Origin: Monocercomonoides exilis
Lineage: Eukaryota; Preaxostyla; Oxymonadida; Polymastigidae
Direction of reading: 5' to 3'
Assembly: GCA_001643675.2 (NCBI GenBank)
Contig: LSRY02000015.1
Span: 439,001-503,000, forward strand
DNA length: 64,000 nt
A program made the translations under genes and the position numbers. The first letter of the stretch is position 1, and each line of letters opens with the position of its first letter. Shown here one piece after another: positions 60,101 to 64,000 of the stretch. The notes beneath the pieces were generated by a model. That model saw nothing but the letters and a program-made list of their open reading frames with translations, did not search any database and was not told where the DNA came from.

Positions 60101-63100
60101 TCCTCTTCCCCAACAAACGAGTCTGTTGTGCATCCCCATATTGCAAGATCCTTCACAAACGGTGTTCTGAAATCCAAAAGGAATTGGTCATCAACAATCT
60201 GTGTTTCAATTGAATGGCATCGAACATACACATCTCTCCCTCTGAACGCAGAGTTGTCTTTGAATGTGATGTTCGACAGAACAAAATTCAGTGGCTGCTC
60301 AACCACTGAGGTGCATTCCAGAAACAGCCATCCACCTCTTCCTGTGGTGGAGCAGAAGCACTCAGAAATCGTGCAAAATGAGCAGTCAAACTTTCCTCCC
60401 TCATTCAACACAAAAAATATTCCTCCTCCCTTTCCACATCTCTTTCCGCCACATCCCTTCATCGTTGTGTTTCGAATCACCATTTTCAATGGCTCATCAT
60501 CATTGTCATTTCGGATGACGGGAATGTTCTCTGTTGTGTTCTGGGTGACTTCTTCGAATGAACTCCACTCAAAAATAATGTTTTGTTCCTCTTCATTATT
60601 TTCTCTCCCTGAACTCTTTGATATCCTCAATCCGCTTGCCCCATCAAGCTCAACATTCTTCATCGACAAGTTCTTAATGTTCATAATAGTCGAAGATAGC
60701 ACAGAAATAACATCCTGTGAAAAGCTAAGTGATTGCACCGATACAAATTCTAATACAACTGTGCTTTCATCTGCTTTGATCAGCCCAAAATTAGTAATTT
60801 GTTCTCTTCTTTCTTCATTTTTTGAGAATGAACAGTCTTTCAGAGTCAACAATCCATCATTCGCCCCAACATCCATCAAATAATTGACTCCGCCTGTGAA
60901 GGATGATGGAATCACAAACATAATCAGCTCGAAATTGGTAATTCCAGAAATCTTCATTGCTGCTCCTTCTGCTCCTTCAAGTGATGAGAGACATTCCAAA
61001 GAACACATATCTGTGTTGTTTGAGCATATCGAAAACCCACTCACATCAACACTCTTCTGAAGAATCGCCTTCCCAATGATGTTAATATTCTTTTCATTTC
61101 CCTCAGGCAATCGATCCATTGAATAATCAATGGAAAGGCAAGGATAATCTGAGAATCCACATGCACCCATGTCTCTTCCTTCACCCCCAACAAATATCTC
61201 TGAGCCAAGTGCGAACCAGAAATACACCAGTGGAATAGCATTCACTGTATCATTCCCATCAAACCCTCTCATAGAATCCAACGAAATATCAGCCAAATGC
61301 CCAAGCACAAATGGAAGAGAAGTGTTTGTGATGCTCTTCGTCAAGTTGGATGATTCAACAAACAAATCATTTCCACACTTTGCAACATTTGGCTTTTCTT
61401 TATCGAAAATGGGGGATGAGATCACAAATGAAGAATCGTAATCAACAAATTTTAGTGCCATCCCTCCCCCAAAGCCAGTCATGTCTTCTTCTCCAGCTGG
61501 TGCTGTGCATCCTGTAAATGTACATGAAATAATATTCATTTGAGTTTTCCCTTTCAACTGCGCATTGATTGCTCCTCCTCTGCTTCCATCAGCCAAAACA
61601 GAGCATCCATCAAAATCACATTCTTCAATATTTATTTCTGCATTTGAATCTTCATCGTTGCAATTATCAATGCTCACACAGCTTCCACTTCCTGTTCTTC
61701 TTTCTGTTTTTGTGAAGTTGCAATTCGTCATGTTCAACCACTGAGTGCTCGTCAACTCGGCTTTTGTTCCACTTCCAGACAAAGAGATCAATGGATTTCC
61801 ATTCAAAGTGATTGAAGAAGCCGAAAATGAATCAATGGACAAGGTCCCAGACTCAACGGACAAAAACAGAATTGTCAATTCAGATAAAGGATCTTGAAGG
61901 GAAAGAGAACATTGAGACAATGTCAGTTGTGAAGATGATGAAATAAAAGTGGAATGTGAAAAAGACGGAGGAAGAGAGAAGATGAGCTTTGAAAATTCTG
62001 TTTCAATACTTGTTGCAATCATCGCTGAGTTTGATGTTTCACTTGCATCAGAGACTGTCCAGCCACTCAGCTCATCATTTCCATTGATTTCATGTTTTTG
62101 TCCAGCAAAGGCCAATTCATCGCTCATCAAAATCATTCCAACAACAACAATTTTCTTTTCCTCTTCTTGCCTTGTCAAAGAATGACTCAGTGTCAGACAG
62201 GGAAACTCAACGAACCCACAATGTGAATGATCAAATGCATCATCATTACTCACAACAACCTCATTTGGCATAGGAATCAGATAGGCACACAAAGGAATAG
62301 GAATCGTTTCATCACCATTGTCATATCCTTGTATCTTGCTCTTCGTATCAAATGAAGCTGTCAATGAAGTGATTTTCCCACTTTTTGCTGTTGACTCCAA
62401 GTTGATCGAGTTAACAAAAATGTCACTTCCCCATTTGGCTCTGTTCCCTTCAAATCCTGATGAAATCTGAAACTCTGCATTTGTATCTCTCACTTTCAGC
62501 CCAATCCCTCCTCCTCTCCCTTGAGTAGTCGAGGCATAACAGTTCTTCACAACACCTCCATTCATCGTCAATGAACCAACATTCCCCATTTCAACCATCA
62601 TCCCTCCTCCAAACTCAGAGGCTTCACTCCCACATCCATCAAGTGTGCATCCCTCAAGAGTTATCGAATATGACCCTTCATCCACACTTATCAGCGATGA
62701 TCCTGGTGTTGTTCTCACAATGCTGTTAAATGTGCAGTTATCCAGAGACAATGTTACAGAAGATCCTTGAGGCAGAGATATCACACTCGTGGTGCTGAAT
62801 GTTTGTGACCATCTCACATCTTTCATCTTCAAACTTCCCCCTTCCATCTTCACAATTGAGTTCTGAATGCTCCTCTCCTCTGAATGTGCTGCATCCATCG
62901 AAATATTTGTTCTCTCCAAATTGATCCCTCCAGACCCTTTAACCGCAAACAATCTGCTTCTTCGGTTGTTTTCAAATGATGAATCGTGAATCACAGACAA
63001 ATCGCTCACACTCAACTCCCCTGTTCCAACACAAAACAGACTCAATCCATTTGCCTCAAACTTTGTTTCAATGGTTGAGCCAGATGGCGAAACTCCATTC

Positions 63101-64000
63101 ACAGAGATTGTTTTCTCTCCAATATCAACTCCTTTTCCTTCCGCAACTGTTCCACTCAACACCTTGATTTCCTCCACAAACCCCACAATCATTTGGGAAA
63201 GGCAATGGCTGATTGTGAGGCATGCACAACTTTCATTCAATCCACAGCTGAATGTGTCTTTCGCATTTGTCTGATTCTGAGTTGAAGCAACAAATCTGCA
63301 TTTTCCTCCTTCATTGGGAAGCCACTCACTTTTATCTCCTCCTGCATAATATCTCACTCCTTCTATTCGTGTAGAATAGCACCAAAGAAGTTGAGAATCT
63401 GTGGAATAATCATAAATGCAAATATCATTTCCTTGAGGAGCGCTATTGTTGTGGAAAAAGCAAAACCACAAAAGATTTCCATTATATATATCTGTACTGA
63501 GGCTGACTGCTCCTCCACGAAAATCTGAATGACACCCGATAAACAAACAGTTTTTTGTCACAATCTTATCAATTGGGTTCCAATTCATCAGTCCTCCACC
63601 ATCACCATTGTCAGCATTATTTCCACTGCAATTGATAAACAAACAATCCAGCACACAATCTTTTGCTTTTGATGCTTTTGACGAGCCGATAAATAAGCCT
63701 CCTGCATCATTTAGCGACAAACAATCTCTAAACTGGCAATCCTCGAATAGAACTTGAACCTTCAACTCTTCAACCTCCGCACCAGCCCCTCCATAGTCTG
63801 TCGATGAAGCACAGAAGCACTCTTCAAACACAGAATGCTTCACAGTGCATTCGGAAATGTTCAATGCATATATTCCTCCACCTCTTGTTTCAGTTGCATT
63901 GCATTTCACAAATGAGGAATTCTCAACCGTTAGCGTTGCACTTGAGTTGTCATGCACATACAGTGCTCCGCCACACGGAGCTGAGCATTCATTCCATTCA
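57136..64000 (-). CDS. Second giant receptor with beta-helix ectodomain and pseudokinase (5' part beyond window)
   Basis: Continuous frame from position 64000 to the stop at 57136, about 2290 codons; the N-terminus and signal peptide lie outside. It is collinear with 23063-30730 and very similar: the same GGG.YVHDN, SFVKCNAT and CTISECFCSTTGRGG blocks, then a TM helix (about 58357-58440). The tail has SPEEQWRRAE, SSEHLLSESGSTEYILG, RWKAPELQ and the alpha-F helix SFSIGMMLWECLTLQIPFGE. The kinase-like loop LSNLSPHIVLF again lacks HRD and DFG. Differences cluster in the TM helix and its cytosolic flank, and in the last ~70 residues, where the two proteins diverge sharply after NGERP. It would be a plasma-membrane protein with a large exposed ectodomain; ligand and signalling output are unknown. 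Confidence 0.88.
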   Translation of the reverse strand, partial: EWNECSAPCGGALYVHDNSSATLTVENSSFVKCNATETRGGGIYALNISECTVKHSVFEECFCASSTDYGGAGAEVEELKVQVLFEDCQFRDCLSLNDAGGLFIGSSKASKAKDCVLDCLFINCSGNNADNGDGGGLMNWNPIDKIVTKNCLFIGCHSDFRGGAVSLSTDIYNGNLLWFCFFHNNSAPQGNDICIYDYSTDSQLLWCYSTRIEGVRYYAGGDKSEWLPNEGGKCRFVASTQNQTNAKDTFSCGLNESCACLTISHCLSQMIVGFVEEIKVLSGTVAEGKGVDIGEKTISVNGVSPSGSTIETKFEANGLSLFCVGTGELSVSDLSVIHDSSFENNRRSRLFAVKGSGGINLERTNISMDAAHSEERSIQNSIVKMEGGSLKMKDVRWSQTFSTTSVISLPQGSSVTLSLDNCTFNSIVRTTPGSSLISVDEGSYSITLEGCTLDGCGSEASEFGGGMMVEMGNVGSLTMNGGVVKNCYASTTQGRGGGIGLKVRDTNAEFQISSGFEGNRAKWGSDIFVNSINLESTAKSGKITSLTASFDTKSKIQGYDNGDETIPIPLCAYLIPMPNEVVVSNDDAFDHSHCGFVEFPCLTLSHSLTRQEEEKKIVVVGMILMSDELAFAGQKHEINGNDELSGWTVSDASETSNSAMIATSIETEFSKLIFSLPPSFSHSTFISSSSQLTLSQCSLSLQDPLSELTILFLSVESGTLSIDSFSASSITLNGNPLISLSGSGTKAELTSTQWLNMTNCNFTKTERRTGSGSCVSIDNCNDEDSNAEINIEECDFDGCSVLADGSRGGAINAQLKGKTQMNIISCTFTGCTAPAGEEDMTGFGGGMALKFVDYDSSFVISSPIFDKEKPNVAKCGNDLFVESSNLTKSITNTSLPFVLGHLADISLDSMRGFDGNDTVNAIPLVYFWFALGSEIFVGGEGRDMGACGFSDYPCLSIDYSMDRLPEGNEKNINIIGKAILQKSVDVSGFSICSNNTDMCSLECLSSLEGAEGAAMKISGITNFELIMFVIPSSFTGGVNYLMDVGANDGLLTLKDCSFSKNEERREQITNFGLIKADESTVVLEFVSVQSLSFSQDVISVLSSTIMNIKNLSMKNVELDGASGLRISKSSGRENNEEEQNIIFEWSSFEEVTQNTTENIPVIRNDNDDEPLKMVIRNTTMKGCGGKRCGKGGGIFFVLNEGGKFDCSFCTISECFCSTTGRGGWLFLECTSVVEQPLNFVLSNITFKDNSAFRGRDVYVRCHSIETQIVDDQFLLDFRTPFVKDLAIWGCTTDSFVGEEDLLLRVVKYQSETIFVSSSATGNHGDSKQCGELSAPCQSLDVGVQHTIPSSYSQLLISKETIINGECDVHDVIIRSLESPSTALVHLNSTININEGNLLKTSEKVRMESVKFNFDQSLSYSGSSIIHESSGQLSLSFVDFSSVGGSNINQPSVVLNSTLLSVVKGIVHVDNCSVSLLSFKNPFFQFCGDQISMTNFKLEQIESKRNVVEIGKCGSVVLNGIDADGVKLSDSCIFSINDSASGSVSVGGSSFKNCSRNSEGASVLSASSTSAQIVLSNCSCSACNSLSDKGSMMEMRNTKDISMHICEFEGLLAKESKNERNNAFKEICEWSGSLVHSTNSSLAMKDVTILNASSGGLSISSGNVKIKAGNFSNNNPVNTKYPSLRRNIICSDSASLTISSLKGGDGVKDDSSMWILNEGCLIKGIISERASPFFIPVLECVETREEGAEVEIAFKGELLLPCNLSFMVVKQIGEEKQIEKFVFDESGYVSETEVEGKVSREMISDAGEEAEVRVSILFGDVDKQLSTDSFIVKNRSEPKVDGDERIVEGGKEGKSYWLLIVIILVVVLLFILIVAVISTLRWRKQKRRTEELEEIVNDTVKKDPKLIEMVTMEMSPEEQWRRAEMEAEKKNEERMKKRVYDTNMQHSESSEHLLSESGSTEYILGRDSDKIPDWALEKEEEEEIRKQTPSPSISSTCSTDSDSTFVRGEDLCPTTSSMSNLVDAMACSSPHEKLIVDLRDSLFMLLHGLNKTKEMAIGTLKEREQTAAQILFWVANLALHSIDEMENPLQSLSNLSPHIVLFSEHMVICIVMHSDLLSDDDSDSSSISSSTVVTSASGNDDDDSLPSSAFEDEDSFKKECLRWKAPELQMNKKMGATKESVSFSIGMMLWECLTLQIPFGEYEAEVAGQKIVNGERPSMKEAEESVLLPMILSCLSSESEKRLSLQGLKREFIQRFPEGAVMLTMSDAVIYIEDSEQDGSNQISTTDR
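60457..60716 (-). repeat. 260-bp tract identical to 26408-26667
   Basis: Counterpart of the identical tract in the first receptor gene. Mismatches begin immediately before 60457 and at 60717. It encodes part of the ectodomain around the run LSMKNVELDGASGLRI. Confidence 0.85.

Overview
The window looks like nuclear DNA of an intron-bearing, anaerobic-type protist, most likely an oxymonad (Blattamonas-like). This is an inference from four things: AT-rich spacers with GC-richer genes; many very short spliceosomal introns, mostly 35-180 nt, whose donor is usually GTTTG or GTATG; giant surface proteins built like polymorphic outer-membrane (right-handed beta-helix) repeats; and a flavodoxin/ferredoxin protein of anaerobes. 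TAA, TAG and TGA all end genes here, so the code is standard, unlike the TAR=Gln code known from Streblomastix. Most coding proteins carry poly-Ser, poly-Glu/Lys or poly-Gln runs encoded by trinucleotide repeats.

Left part (1-16400): a minus-strand block holds a USP48-like ubiquitin hydrolase cut by the window edge, an FCP1/SCP-type phosphatase, the ribosome-biogenesis factor KRR1 (7 exons) and an 8-exon coiled-coil protein. A plus-strand Glu-rich coiled-coil protein and a 3-exon helical protein follow. Splice joints were reconstructed by hand and every gene closes in frame.

Transposon region (18700-22100): two copies of a CENP-B/pogo-like DDE transposase lie head to head. One (minus) is broken by frameshifts and the other (plus) is intact with a conserved 45-nt intron. 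A G-rich sequence sits in front of each copy and forms a large imperfect inverted repeat. A third, more decayed relative lies at 54460-56200.

Receptor genes (23063-30730 and 57136 to beyond 64000): two very similar minus-strand genes encode about 2500-residue type I membrane proteins. Each has a beta-helix ectodomain, one transmembrane helix, and a cytosolic kinase-like domain that keeps the APE and alpha-F parts but has lost HRD and DFG. A 260-bp stretch is identical between them while the flanks differ, which suggests gene conversion.

Middle and right housekeeping genes (32657-53658): a flavodoxin-ferredoxin (EFR1-type) protein, a His/Lys-rich protein, a giant Ser-rich protein, an oxysterol-binding protein with 8 exons, a SARAF-like protein apparently joined to a LURP-one/tubby-like domain, a BFR1/PPI-like coiled-coil protein, a small orphan and cyclin H. 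Their jobs (transcription and CTD phosphorylation by FCP1-like and cyclin H, ribosome assembly, lipid transfer, deubiquitination) are unrelated. The neighbourhood is ordinary eukaryotic gene order with short divergent promoters of about 75-290 bp. I see no tRNA, rRNA or CRISPR.
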